64,000 nucleotides of DNA from assembly GCA_900323505.1 (NCBI GenBank), contig OOIN01000020.1, forward strand, positions 372,001 through 436,000. Direction: 5' to 3'. The translations under genes were made by a program, and so were the position numbers. Positions 1-9,367 of this stretch are shown here, piece after piece (the stretch's first letter is position 1; each line of letters opens with the position of its first letter). The DNA comes from Ustilago trichophora (lineage: Eukaryota; Basidiomycota; Ustilaginomycetes; Ustilaginales; Ustilaginaceae). Under the pieces are notes generated by a model. That model worked only from the letters and a program-made list of their open reading frames with translations. It had not been told where the DNA came from and searched no databases.

Positions 1-2402
1 TTGTTGTTGGTGGAGAGGGACGACGTGAGATCGGAGACGACTGACGTTTGGTTGGGATTGTTGGTGTGGCCCAAGATGCCTGGTTTTGAAGTTGGATGGA
101 GTGTATCCCTTCCATGTCCTTCTAGGGTTTGCAGAACTTCGGAGGATTCTTGATCCCACATGTAGATCAAGCCGTCCTCGGAGCCACCGACGAGCAGGGA
201 GGTATGGGCGAAGCTCGACCGGATGAAATTCTTACTCGTATTCTGGTGGCCTTTGAACCGTTTGAGTGGTCTCAGCATGCGCAGATCCCACAATCTGTTC
301 GAGTTGTCCTTGGACGAACTGAGCAGCAACGTTCCCGTTTCGTTGATCTCCACAGATGTCACTTCACCCAGATGTCCCGTGATCGTCCGAATGCAGAGAC
401 CGGAAACGACGTCCCAGAATCGAATGGTGGTGTCTTTCGACGCAGTGACGATGAGGTTGCCCAGCGGGTTGAAGATCGCCGATGAAACACCCAGCTGATG
501 TCCGGTGAAAGTCTTAATGATGGACCCCGATTCAACGTCGTACATTCTTACGAGCTTGTCGTAGCCCGCCGAGACAATATGTTTCTCATCTGGGTGGAAT
601 CGACAGCTGTACACATCGCCCACTCCAGCACGCAAGGTTGTGCGACATTGCGCATTTTCCACATCCCACACCTTGACCGTCGAATCACCACTTGCTGATG
701 CCACATGGCCACCCGTTCGAGTCGAGTCGACATCCCATACGCGACTGCGATGCCCTTCGAGCACGCTCTCGCAACGGCCCGTGTTAGAGTTCCACAGACG
801 GACAGTGTTGTCGCTGCTTCCAGAGACGAGTTTGCGGCCTTCTTCGCCGACAAAGCGGACGGATTTGACGTTTTTGCGATGCCCGCGCATCGTGTGTGCG
901 ACGCTGTTGGGGACGATGAATCCAGTATAGTCGTGAAGGAGGCCAGAGATTACGGGTGCTTTCTTGGGGTGGTAGCGCGCGAATTCGACTTGGTAGGCTA
1001 CGGCTTGATGAAGCATCGTCAATAGGCGATGGGGTGGGACGTAAGTGTACCCGTTCGAGGCAGCGCTCTTTGAAGCGCTCCCGGACGCTACGCCATCTGC
1101 CATCATCGCATCGTCCATCTCTGACGGTTCTCTGCTTTCACTGCGCCCACTGGAACTCGACACGCCGCCGTTGGTCGATGCAGAACCTGGCAACCCGGCC
1201 TCTCTATCCATCCAGTCCTGCTCTAACATGGCCGCGAACTCGGCAACCAGCTTCTCTCTCCCCGGTTGAATTCCTTCCCAGGTTGCAAAACTCGGTGCAT
1301 CTGTAACCGCTTTGGCCGACAACAAATAGCACAAATCCCTATACTCGCTCGGATGCGGCTGGTAATGCTCCAACGGCTTCAGCCTCTTATTGAGAAACGT
1401 GAAGCCCTTTTGAAACTCCCTGTGCTCGATATGCTCCAAAAATTGTTGCTTGTACACGGCGTACAGGAAAGCTTTATGATTCTTGACCAAAGGTTTTTGC
1501 AACAACTTGTCGACTTCTGGCCAGTCTCCTTCTAGGATGTGACCCCTAAGTTTGCGGGCGTCCAGACCGGCTTCTTCGCGCTCACGCCTTTTGATACCTG
1601 CCTCTTCCATCAGGAGCTGGCGGGTAGCGCCAAATCCTTCGTCGGCGAGCCACTGGTCGATCATTCGGATAATGTCGTTGCGGACGTGAGGGTCGTCGGG
1701 GCGCAAGATGGCGGTGCGGGAGGATGCGTATGTAGCTTGGTTCGGGTTGGAGTCTCGGGTGGAGGCGGTAAGCTGGCCAACAGTCTGTCCGAGGATGGAC
1801 GAGTTCTGATAGTATGGATGGTAGGAATAGGGTGGTGGGCGCAATCCGTGTAGCTGAAGATCGGCGACAGTGTGATCCTTTGCATCGGCTAGGAGGACTT
1901 GCTTGCGACGTTTCCATGTCTCTTTAGTGCCTCCATTGAGGGTGCTGCTGTTACTTGCACTTGGACCAGCACCATTGTCGGATGCGGATATTCCAAGCCC
2001 ATTGACAGCGCTGAGGTCAGGATGCGCGCTGGCAGATCGATCCAAATTCGGTGGGCCGAGATTGGCGGCATTGGCAGTAGCCCCGATGGTGTTGGTCCGA
2101 AACATGGAGCTGGCAGATGTGGGTGAGGTGGGGGCGGTGAAGGATCCATTGGGCATGGCATAGTTGTGCAGAGTAGCGGACACTCGCTGGTCTATCGGCG
2201 TGGAGGCTTCATCGACGTTGGGGAGCTTGAAGGCCGAAGCGCGGGGTGTTAGGGGTACAGGAGAAGGTTGAGCGGAAGAAGATGCTTCAGGTTGATTCCT
2301 CGAGCCAGATGCTGAGTTCTGATCGGTAGCTGCCGTGATGGTGATCTGGGCAGGTGGTGATGGACGTTGCCCATGACCGCTACCATCGTTGTATCCTGCC
2401 AT
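1..2402 (-). CDS. LisH-CTLH-WD40 repeat protein (3' end beyond window)
   Basis: An open frame runs leftward from an ATG at 2402 (context GCCATGG) to the window edge, about 800 codons with no stop. Residues 1-235 are Ser/Thr/Pro/Ala-rich and probably disordered. A LisH-like helix pair follows at about 237-270 (key residues IIRMIDQWLADEGFGATRQLL), then a CTLH-like helical segment at about 282-345. From about residue 480 there are at least six WD40 blades with recurring GH...V..V..W and D.T.R.W endings (for example SGSSDNTVRLWN and TASKDTTIRFWD). LisH mediates dimerisation and the propeller is a protein-binding platform. The order resembles the WDR26/GID7 class of ubiquitin-ligase scaffolds, but I cannot assign an ortholog. 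It is divergent from OST3/6 across a 586-bp promoter region. The C-terminus is not visible. Confidence 0.85.
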   Translation of the reverse strand, partial: MAGYNDGSGHGQRPSPPAQITITAATDQNSASGSRNQPEASSSAQPSPVPLTPRASAFKLPNVDEASTPIDQRVSATLHNYAMPNGSFTAPTSPTSASSMFRTNTIGATANAANLGPPNLDRSASAHPDLSAVNGLGISASDNGAGPSASNSSTLNGGTKETWKRRKQVLLADAKDHTVADLQLHGLRPPPYSYHPYYQNSSILGQTVGQLTASTRDSNPNQATYASSRTAILRPDDPHVRNDIIRMIDQWLADEGFGATRQLLMEEAGIKRREREEAGLDARKLRGHILEGDWPEVDKLLQKPLVKNHKAFLYAVYKQQFLEHIEHREFQKGFTFLNKRLKPLEHYQPHPSEYRDLCYLLSAKAVTDAPSFATWEGIQPGREKLVAEFAAMLEQDWMDREAGLPGSASTNGGVSSSSGRSESREPSEMDDAMMADGVASGSASKSAASNGYTYVPPHRLLTMLHQAVAYQVEFARYHPKKAPVISGLLHDYTGFIVPNSVAHTMRGHRKNVKSVRFVGEEGRKLVSGSSDNTVRLWNSNTGRCESVLEGHRSRVWDVDSTRTGGHVASASGDSTVKVWDVENAQCRTTLRAGVGDVYSCRFHPDEKHIVSAGYDKLVRMYDVESGSIIKTFTGHQLGVSSAIFNPLGNLIVTASKDTTIRFWDVVSGLCIRTITGHLGEVTSVEINETGTLLLSSSKDNSNRLWDLRMLRPLKRFKGHQNTSKNFIRSSFAHTSLLVGGSEDGLIYMWDQESSEVLQTLEGHGRDTLHPTSKPGILGHTNNPNQTSVVSDLTSSLSTNN

Positions 2403-2596
2403 GGTGAGCCAACGTCGTGCGACTCAGGAGCAATGCTGTCCTTTCTCCCCGAATCGTGCGTGCGTTTCGACTCTCGAATTTATGGGATCCAGAGATGCAG
2501 CTGCAATGAGAAGCTAGGAAGCTAGGAGTTCGTGATCAAAAAGAGATTGTCGCAGCCAATGCTGGCTGTGGATCGTGTGATGTCGAACGAACGATG

Positions 2597-2634
2597 ACAG
2601 TACTGTACACACTGTACTGTACTGTACAGTAGTA
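2597..2634. repeat. ACTGTAC palindrome cluster 1
   Basis: A short cluster of overlapping ACTGTAC/GTACAGT units (core CTGTACTGTACTGTACAG) lies about 195 bp upstream of the WD40 start. The core GTACTGTACAGTAC is a perfect inverted repeat, so it could form a hairpin or bind a dimeric factor. The same motif recurs at 2893, 16938, 49949 and 61450. Confidence 0.7.
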
Positions 2635-2892
2635 TATTTACTCCACCTTTGTCGAATGTGTTGCGTTTAGTTGCAAAGGACCCTTTTCTTGTGCAGCCAC
2701 AACTTCGGCAATTCTGCTCCAGAAATCCATCACAGAAAACAAATCCACAAAAATGCAGACAAATAAAAATCGATTTTGATTTCCCCTCCAAAAGCGTGCC
2801 AGCTCATTCCGCGCGAGAAGAAGAAGAAGCCGCTCGCCGCTCGCTCGTCAACCACACCGCAAGGACACCGCCGTCAAGAAGACCGACGTGGA

Positions 2893-2926
2893 AGTACTGT
2901 ACAGTACTGTACAGTACTGTACAGTA
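2893..2926. repeat. ACTGTAC palindrome cluster 2
   Basis: A near-perfect tandem of the 10-mer GTACTGTACA, about three and a half copies, ends 62 bp upstream of the OST3/6 ATG. It is probably in the 5' UTR or core promoter of that gene. The tandem is self-complementary. Confidence 0.8.
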
Positions 2927-2988
2927 GGCCATCCTACACACCACCGTCTCCACCACCTCTTCATCCACTCGCTCACAGCATCATCAAG

Positions 2989-3999
2989 ATGAGAGCGACC
3001 GTAGCCACCATGGCCAAGGTCGGCCTGTTGGCTTTGCTCTCCCTTCTTGCCTTCATCGCTCTCCCCTCGGCCTTGGCGCAACGATTCCAGTCCAAGGATC
3101 AAGGTGCACTCTTCAACCGTATTCAGTCCTCGACCCAAGGCTATGTCGACGTAGACGCCAAGGAATTCGCCTCCATCGTCCAGCTTCCCCGAGACTTTGC
3201 CGTCTCTGCCCTCCTCACTACCACCTCGGGCGGCATCAAATGTCCGCCATGTGTCGCCTTCCAACCCGAGTTTGAAAAGATTGCTCAACAGTGGAACATG
3301 GACAAATCGGTCAAGACCAAGCACGTCTTTGTCAAAGTTGAGTTTTCCCGAGCCCAGCAAGTCTTTGCCCAATTCCAGTTGCAACACGCTCCCGTCCTTT
3401 ACACCTTCCCCGCACCGAGCAATACCAACGCGATCCCAGACCATGTCTCGTTCGATTTCAACGAGAAAGGATTCGCAGCTTCCGACGTTGCCGAACATCT
3501 CAACAAGCTCCTCAAGACTTCGTTCAAGTACAAACAGCCTCTCAATCAGAAACTCATCGCCCTCACCGTTACCGCTATCGTTATGGTTGGCGCGGCAATC
3601 TTTTTTGTAGGGCCTTACATCCCTCAGCTCTTCAAGTCGAGTAAGCCCATCTGGATGCTACTCTGCATTGGGTCGATGATCGTTTTCACTTCAGGACACA
3701 TGTGGAATTCGATCCGAGGCGCACCTTACGTAGCCATGGGTCCTGGTGGAAAACCAGAGTACTTTGCTGGTGGATTCCAGAGCCAGTATGGTGTAGAGAC
3801 GCAGATCGTCGCGGCCATCTACTCCCTCTTGGCATTCAGCTTTATCGCACTGACTGTGCTCGTGCCGGCACAGAGGGATCCAACGAGACAGAGAGCCGGT
3901 GTATATGTTTGGTCGGCCATCTTCTTAAGTACCTTCAGTCTGTTGTTCTACATCTTTAGGACAAAGAACCCCAGCTATCCCTTCCGCCTCTTCTTCTAA
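2989..3999 (+). CDS. Oligosaccharyltransferase gamma subunit, OST3/OST6 family
   Basis: This is the thioredoxin-like subunit of the ER oligosaccharyltransferase, which holds acceptor proteins for N-glycosylation through transient mixed disulfides. The 336-aa product starts with a hydrophobic signal peptide (about residues 1-31, cleavage near ALAQ). A lumenal thioredoxin-like domain carries the active-site motif C85-P-P-C88. Four membrane segments follow at about 189-211, 220-239, 272-293 and 304-323, the expected OST3/6 topology. The frame is open upstream of 2989, but that stretch has no in-frame ATG and translates promoter repeats, so the ATG at 2989 (AAGATGAGA) is used. No intron is visible. 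OST3 and OST6 cannot be told apart from sequence alone. Confidence 0.95.
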   Translation: MRATVATMAKVGLLALLSLLAFIALPSALAQRFQSKDQGALFNRIQSSTQGYVDVDAKEFASIVQLPRDFAVSALLTTTSGGIKCPPCVAFQPEFEKIAQQWNMDKSVKTKHVFVKVEFSRAQQVFAQFQLQHAPVLYTFPAPSNTNAIPDHVSFDFNEKGFAASDVAEHLNKLLKTSFKYKQPLNQKLIALTVTAIVMVGAAIFFVGPYIPQLFKSSKPIWMLLCIGSMIVFTSGHMWNSIRGAPYVAMGPGGKPEYFAGGFQSQYGVETQIVAAIYSLLAFSFIALTVLVPAQRDPTRQRAGVYVWSAIFLSTFSLLFYIFRTKNPSYPFRLFF

Positions 4000-4307
4000 G
4001 TTGAAAGCAGGGGCTAGCCAAATTAGAGATTAGTCGGCAGGATAGCCGTTGTGTTTGGATTGCAATGTCACATCCTTCTCATTGTTTTGGACCTCGCAGT
4101 GCGCGGATGATGTTCCCCTTCATCACAACCAAAATATTACCACACAGAGTATGAGTGTAGGCCATACGTGAAGGCCCCACAAGGGACAATCTACTATAAC
4201 CGGTATCATTGCATATTGTGAACACTTGATATCTAAGTCGAACACATATAGAGTCCATCATGTTTCCATCGTTGATGGCGGGGGTTGAAGTTTTGTTTTC
4301 GTTAGTT
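4000..4307. other. Convergent 3' spacer
   Basis: A 308-bp AT-richer stretch lies between the converging OST3/6 and permease genes. It should hold both 3' UTRs. No gene or repeat was seen. Confidence 0.5.
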
Positions 4308-5882
4308 CTACCTCCCAAAGACCTTCTTCTCGAGCATCCTCAATGGCACGTATAGCACAATGCTTGCCACCAGACCCGTTTCGAAACCCAGATCGCCGGA
4401 CCTCTCTGCGATGGGTCCAGTGAACCACACCTGGCTGATACTCGGTACGACGACCGCCAAGCTGATGCAGCATGCTCCCAATGCGGCCAAGCCGGGGGGA
4501 AGCTTGTTCCACTGGTTCCAGTGTTTCACGTCATAGGTGTTGTAGTCGCGCTTACGAACAATGACATGATCAGCAAAGACTACGCCGACGTAGAGACTGG
4601 CCCAGTAACCGAGAACACTGGTAAAGTCGGTGAGAGTTTCGTAGAATTTGTTGTGTCCCACGATGGCTAGTGGCAAGAAGATGGCCGTGGCGAACAAGGG
4701 CCAAATGAATCGAGGTACGGGTCCGAGGAAGGGAAGCATGGTCTGGAAGTTGAGTCCGATGCTGTAAATGGTAGCCGAGATGTTACCGCACACAGAGAGG
4801 GCAAGGACGACGACTAGGAACTTTCCAAAGTTGCCCAAGTTCCCTGCGAGGATGAGTTGGAAGAATTTACCGCTGGAAACACTGAGAGCTTCTGACCAGG
4901 CAGGATTGTCGTACGACGAACAGGCGAAAGCGGCACCGATCATGATGAAGGGTACGCAAGAGAGGAAAAATCCAAAGTAGACGCTCCAGAAGAGTTTGTG
5001 TGGCGAAACGTCGGGACGGAGGTAATGCGAGACGTCGGAGACGAGGGCAGAGTACGAGATGATGAAGCCGGCGATGATGGCTGCGAATCCGAGGATGGAA
5101 GCAGCGGTTGCCTTGGGCTCGTTGGCGGCGACGTGAAGGGCGTTGGGTCCAGTGCCGGCTTCTCCAATGAGCACGAGGAAGCAGATGAGGGTGGGGAGCC
5201 AGAAAAATCGCTCAAAGTAGTGGAGCACCTTGATACCGCTAAAAGAGACTACGAGGGCGATACATGCCGCCACAACGATGCCTACATCAGGAGTCAAGGT
5301 CGAGCTTCCATCCGCCCTTGACGAGACTGCAGCCAGCGTCTGCCCACCGACGATCGAGTTCAAGATGCAGTATCCCAACATGGTTGCCGCGTTGAGAACG
5401 CAGATCAGACTCGCGCCAAAGTAACCGAACGAGTATCGGCACTGGATCATCTGCCTCATGCCCAACTTGGGACCGAACAGCGTAAAGTAGGCGGGGAAAA
5501 AGCAACAGAATCCACCGACGAACAAGGTCGTCATCATTGCCGAGAGCATGTCCATTTCCAACAACGACACGAGCGTTCCGGCGGAGAAGGAGAGCACATT
5601 GACGTTGCACGAGAACCAGATGAGGGAAACGCTCCACCAGTCGGTACCTGTACGTTCGGAGAGCGCAAGTGGGCGGATACCGACAGATTCAATGTTGGCC
5701 TTCGACAGTTTCTGAGCGACGACATCGAGCGAGCGGAGGAGAGGGGAGCGTTCAATGGTGCGCTTGTACTCGAAGATAATCGAATCGGAGGAGGACTCGT
5801 CGTCAGTCTTGCTGTCTAAATGGGGCTGGTGCTCGAGGTCGAGCTTGGGGGTTGTTGCTGTTGCTGGTGTTGTTGCTGCCAT
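4308..5882 (-). CDS. NCS1-family purine/cytosine permease
   Basis: A 524-aa, 12-segment membrane transporter of the nucleobase:cation symporter-1 family (FCY2/FCY21-like), expected in the plasma membrane and importing cytosine or purines with protons. Diagnostic features are the tract before TM1 (IRPLALSERTGTDWWSVSLI), TM1 with WFSCNVNVLSFSAGT, and a TM2/TM3 glycine-rich stretch with FGPKLGMRQMIQCRYSFGYFG, which is typical of the fungal FCY branch. The start is the ATG at 5882 in context CCACCATGG. The open frame extends 12 codons upstream, but only to a TTG. The N-terminus (about 85 aa) is hydrophilic and cytosolic. No intron is visible. Substrate is inferred from family only. Confidence 0.93.
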   Translation of the reverse strand: MAATTPATATTPKLDLEHQPHLDSKTDDESSSDSIIFEYKRTIERSPLLRSLDVVAQKLSKANIESVGIRPLALSERTGTDWWSVSLIWFSCNVNVLSFSAGTLVSLLEMDMLSAMMTTLFVGGFCCFFPAYFTLFGPKLGMRQMIQCRYSFGYFGASLICVLNAATMLGYCILNSIVGGQTLAAVSSRADGSSTLTPDVGIVVAACIALVVSFSGIKVLHYFERFFWLPTLICFLVLIGEAGTGPNALHVAANEPKATAASILGFAAIIAGFIISYSALVSDVSHYLRPDVSPHKLFWSVYFGFFLSCVPFIMIGAAFACSSYDNPAWSEALSVSSGKFFQLILAGNLGNFGKFLVVVLALSVCGNISATIYSIGLNFQTMLPFLGPVPRFIWPLFATAIFLPLAIVGHNKFYETLTDFTSVLGYWASLYVGVVFADHVIVRKRDYNTYDVKHWNQWNKLPPGLAALGACCISLAVVVPSISQVWFTGPIAERSGDLGFETGLVASIVLYVPLRMLEKKVFGR

Positions 5883-6372
5883 GGTGGAGATTGGATGAAT
5901 TTTGTCTATGGACGACAAAGAAAAGAGTTTAGGAAGAAGGTCCAGGTGAGTGGCGAGGCAGGTCGTCCGATATGAGACGCAGTGACCTTGAGGGTGAGGG
6001 TATCAAGTGCCGGGGCGTCGACGGCGAAACAAGGCGAGTAAGCCAAGCTCAAATCTAAGAGACCAAGGGAATATACGATCTTGCGTGGCGAAGATGATGG
6101 CAGTCAGAAGATAAGATGGTCTCGTCTTCTTGATTCCACTTTCAAGCATCACTTCGCACAAAGGAAAGCTCCGCCACTCCACCGCCCCACCGCCGCTGTC
6201 AAGGGTCTCAGTTTTCAAATGTGAACAATCACAATCACAATCACAATCGCACCCTTCCTTTTCTGACTCGGAATCCTCTTGCTACTCCGCATGAACTGCT
6301 ACAGGGTTCCGTCTTACCTCGTGGCAAGAAACACACGTTTCCAAGATCAGAAGAAATTTCGTCGTCCAGGCA

Positions 6373-6374
<2 letters not shown>

Positions 6375-6412
<38 letters not shown>
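6375..6412. repeat. Poly-T (poly-A on minus strand) tract
   Basis: An uninterrupted run of 38 T follows CACC and precedes GGGTTTTTC. It may be a retroposed poly-A tail on the minus strand, a nucleosome-excluding promoter element, or a slippage product; no retroelement body was recognised next to it. Its exact length is prone to sequencing error. Confidence 0.9.
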
Positions 6413-6413
<1 letters not shown>

Positions 6414-6486
6414 GGTTTTTCTTCGAGTCATGAGAGTAGTTTTGGTCGCAGAGTATGCGTCTCACGCAAGCTGTCGGCAAGGTTGC

Positions 6487-7067
6487 GTGAGACGGACGAG
6501 ATGGTGGTGGTTTGGAGGATGAGACGACGACCACGCTTTGTTTGTCTCAAATACCCATGCTTTGTAATAAAAATCATGAAAGTGTGTTACATTGAGAGAA
6601 ACTACGTACAAACGAACAGAAGTGAGCTCGACGGAAAGGTTGAGTGAGATCGACACAAGTCTCCTATCATTTTGTGGTGAGACGAACGACAAATTGAGCT
6701 CAACTCAACTCGCATATGCAAGCTCATGCACACGTGCATAAAACCTGCAACAAGCGAGCTTGCCGAGGCAATTCTGAGTGAGACGAAGGACGGCCAAAAC
6801 CTCACTATGCAAGGGGATTTGCATGATCAATTTCAAAATGATTCTTCAGCCACGAGGGCGGCGTCAGACACGGTGCAATCAACCGCACATGACGGCGAAC
6901 CGCGGCCCTGTCCTGCCGCCAAATCCGACCTCCGCCCTTGACCGCACATATTGTCCCTTACCGGGGTTTGCGCACTCTTGATCCCATCTAGCACATCGCA
7001 TCGATAAGCGAAAGAAGAGGAGAGAGGGACCCTTTGTCCATCGTCTATGTGTAGTTGTGTGAGACAT
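6487..7067. repeat. Dispersed GTGAGACGRA-like words
   Basis: Five close variants (GTGAGACGGACGA, GTGAGATCGAC, GTGAGACGAACGA, GTGAGACGAAGGA, GTGAGACAT) occur on the plus strand within 580 bp, and a reverse copy lies just upstream at about 6453. Spacing is irregular (about 100-280 bp). They could be binding sites or decay of an older repeat. Confidence 0.3.
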
Positions 7068-7553
7068 AAGGGTGCCGAAAACGTGCCGGACAGGAAATGA
7101 AGATGAGATGGTTGATAACCGTTTCGGTCCGAGAGATGTGTGTCGGAAAATGATGACTTGTGCGCCTGACTCGAGATTCTGATCCGAGTGTGCGTCTTGT
7201 GTATAAGCGTTGAGGGGTGTGCAGAGTGACTGGCTTAAGAGTATGTCTCAACTCGCTTCTGATGCACAGCCCCTCTGATCTTGACTCTCTTCAAACAATT
7301 TTTTCAGCGAGCGATTGACCTTGGACGTTATCAGTTCTGGCAACACGAGACGCCCGACCTTTGACCTCGATCGGCACGCATGTTCCAAAGCTGAGGAAGA
7401 CGAACCTTGCAAAAGCTGCTCAGCTCATAGCGCTTTCCAGAAGTTGAGTGTCTCTTCAATCTCACAACAGCAACAGTGCACCCACTTCACAAAGCACAGC
7501 CGAGCACAACGAAACACCTTTCAGTAGCAGTCTTGATTACCATTCCTCTGCTT

Positions 7554-9014
7554 TCAACGCGAAACCCGCTCCAACCTCGCCGAGACATCCTCGATCCGCC
7601 CCTGCAACGAATTCAGATTGGCCTCCACCTTCTTCCTGTTCTCCTCCATATTCGCCTCCATCTTCCTCAGCAGCTCATCCAGCTCTTCCTCGTGCTGCAA
7701 CCTCGCCTCTCTATCCTGCTCAATTTCGTCCAGGCTGCTGCCAAAGTGCGCTGCCGACGAGTGCAACTCGGAAAGCGTTTGAAGGCGGGTCAACACTCCG
7801 GGCACGAGCGGGAGAAGCGGCTCCAAGCGTGTAGATACGTCAAAGAGGTGTTGGAGCTTGGTGATTTCCACTGGTGTTAGCGCTGATGTGGAGTTGGAAG
7901 CAGAGGAAGAGTCGATGTTGGAAGCGGCGGGAGCGTCGGTGAGCTTGCGACGCACGTCGTGGACACGATCCATTTCAGTGACAAGGACTTTGACGCGACG
8001 ACTGATGGCGTCTAGGTGGCGTGGTTGGGAGAGGAGAGATAATTGGTGTTCCAGCCGCGAGAGGGTGGAAAGGACAGGTCGGGGGACCGGAGCAGATTCG
8101 TCTAGCAGGGCTTGTTGCAGGCCTAGAATTGATTCGAGTTCTGTGAGGCGCGCCTCCACTGTCACCATGTCGGCTGGGCGTCCCTCGTGTGCGGTCGGTT
8201 GGACAGCAGCAGCGGGGTCGAAGGATCCGGATACAGTCTGCGCCGCGGATGAGGGAGGCTGCTTGACTTGCTGCAACAGTGTGCGCAGAGCTTCTTTGTC
8301 TACGTTGCTCGCGCCGGCCGTAGGGGCAGCAGAAGTGGACGGCGACGACAGCCTCGCCAGTTGGTCTTGCAACACTTTGAGCTGTGCCAGCACCTCTGCG
8401 CTATCCACCTCCTCTTCAGCCTCTACTTTCTTTGACACCACCTCTCCATCGACGGTTGCCGCGGACGCATTGAGCTCTTCCTCCAGCTGACTAGCCTCGA
8501 ACTTGAGCCTGCGCAAACGATCCACCGCCGACTCCTGCCCCCCTTGTGCCGATCCATCGATCACATACGTGCTTGTCTCTAGCCCTGCATCTCTCGCTCT
8601 TGTCGACTTTCCCCTATGCAATCTCCTCCCCTTCAGCCGGCCCGAAAAGTCAGTTCCATTCGCATCGAGGTCCGTGGCTTCACTGAATCTGGCAGCTGCA
8701 TCATTTCGTCGCAAGGAAGAGCTGTCGATGTCGTTGTCCAATCCCCTCCTGCCATCGCCGGGATGCTTCCGGTTGGCACTGCGATCCGAGTCGTCGCTCG
8801 AGCTATCCGAGTCGGCGTCATCGTCACCATCGCTGCGTTGCTTGCGAGAGCGCTGGCGAGAGCCGCGGGCATCATTGCCACGTGTAGGTCCTTCAGACTC
8901 GAATACGTCTGGTGCCGAGGTGTCGACGTCGGGAAGGCTGGCGTATTTGGCATAACCCGATGAGGAGCCAGACGCGGAGGCAAATGCGCCTGATGCAGTT
9001 GCTTGTTGCGACAT
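7554..9014 (-). CDS. Dynactin subunit 2 (dynamitin, p50)
   Basis: The 486-aa product is the p50 subunit of dynactin, the cofactor that links cytoplasmic dynein to cargo and supports its processivity. The N-terminal signature is clear: KYASLPDVDTSAPDVFES at about residues 21-40 matches the dynamitin consensus KYADLPDIDxxxPDVYE. The rest is acidic and charged with heptad-rich helices (for example about 200-260 and 430-480), as expected for this coiled-coil protein, and the length is slightly above the usual 400-450 aa. The ATG at 9014 is chosen because the signature starts just after it; the frame remains open upstream with no supporting homology. No intron is visible. Confidence 0.9.
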   Translation of the reverse strand: MSQQATASGAFASASGSSSGYAKYASLPDVDTSAPDVFESEGPTRGNDARGSRQRSRKQRSDGDDDADSDSSSDDSDRSANRKHPGDGRRGLDNDIDSSSLRRNDAAARFSEATDLDANGTDFSGRLKGRRLHRGKSTRARDAGLETSTYVIDGSAQGGQESAVDRLRRLKFEASQLEEELNASAATVDGEVVSKKVEAEEEVDSAEVLAQLKVLQDQLARLSSPSTSAAPTAGASNVDKEALRTLLQQVKQPPSSAAQTVSGSFDPAAAVQPTAHEGRPADMVTVEARLTELESILGLQQALLDESAPVPRPVLSTLSRLEHQLSLLSQPRHLDAISRRVKVLVTEMDRVHDVRRKLTDAPAASNIDSSSASNSTSALTPVEITKLQHLFDVSTRLEPLLPLVPGVLTRLQTLSELHSSAAHFGSSLDEIEQDREARLQHEEELDELLRKMEANMEENRKKVEANLNSLQGRIEDVSARLERVSR

Positions 9015-9367
9015 CTTAAGCCGTCGTGTGTACTCGTCGAGATGATGGTAGTAGATGATGTGGTCAGAAAGGGGATGTAAGTCGAAGCGTGTTGAGACCA
9101 ACACTCTAGTTTGACTCGCCGCGTTGCAATTTCGCAAAGAGGACCTTTTCGAAAGCAACACACGCACACGCGCGCCACGCACGTCCCACACTCAACCTTC
9201 ACAGTCAAATTTGGGGTTTTTCGGTGTGCTGTGCTGCCACCTTCCATTTCACACATGAGAATCAGTCTGGTCCAAACATTCTGACATTATAACACTATCG
9301 TATGTGCATCTTTCTTCCACATCGCGTCGTTCAGAGAAGCTCAAGTTGAGGCTGAGAGGGGATGAAT
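9015..9367. other. Spacer between dynamitin start and UMP/CMP kinase end
   Basis: This 353-bp stretch carries the dynamitin promoter and the 3' UTR of the kinase gene upstream on the same strand. A CA/CG-rich patch lies near 9160-9185. No gene was seen. Confidence 0.4.

Larger units (their letters stand above)
2403..2988. promoter_or_regulatory. Divergent promoter region between WD40 gene and OST3/6
   Basis: This 586-bp spacer separates two start codons that face away from each other, so it must carry both promoters and 5' UTRs. It holds two clusters of the ACTGTAC/GTACAGT palindrome, listed separately, about 260 bp apart. No gene was recognised. Confidence 0.6.
5883..7553. other. 1.67-kb spacer upstream of NCS1 permease
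   Basis: This stretch should hold the permease promoter and the 3' UTR of the dynamitin gene. ORFs here are short, low-complexity and overlap on both strands, so none is called. It contains a 38-nt T run (6375-6412) and several dispersed GTGAGACGRA-like words (about 6487-7067), both listed separately. Confidence 0.5.

Noticed and set aside
2848..3498. 216-aa open frame on the minus strand
   Set aside because: Antisense to OST3/6 and includes translated promoter repeats; no domain.
6221..6534. ORFs through the T run
   Set aside because: They encode poly-Phe or poly-Lys from the homopolymer and have no other support.
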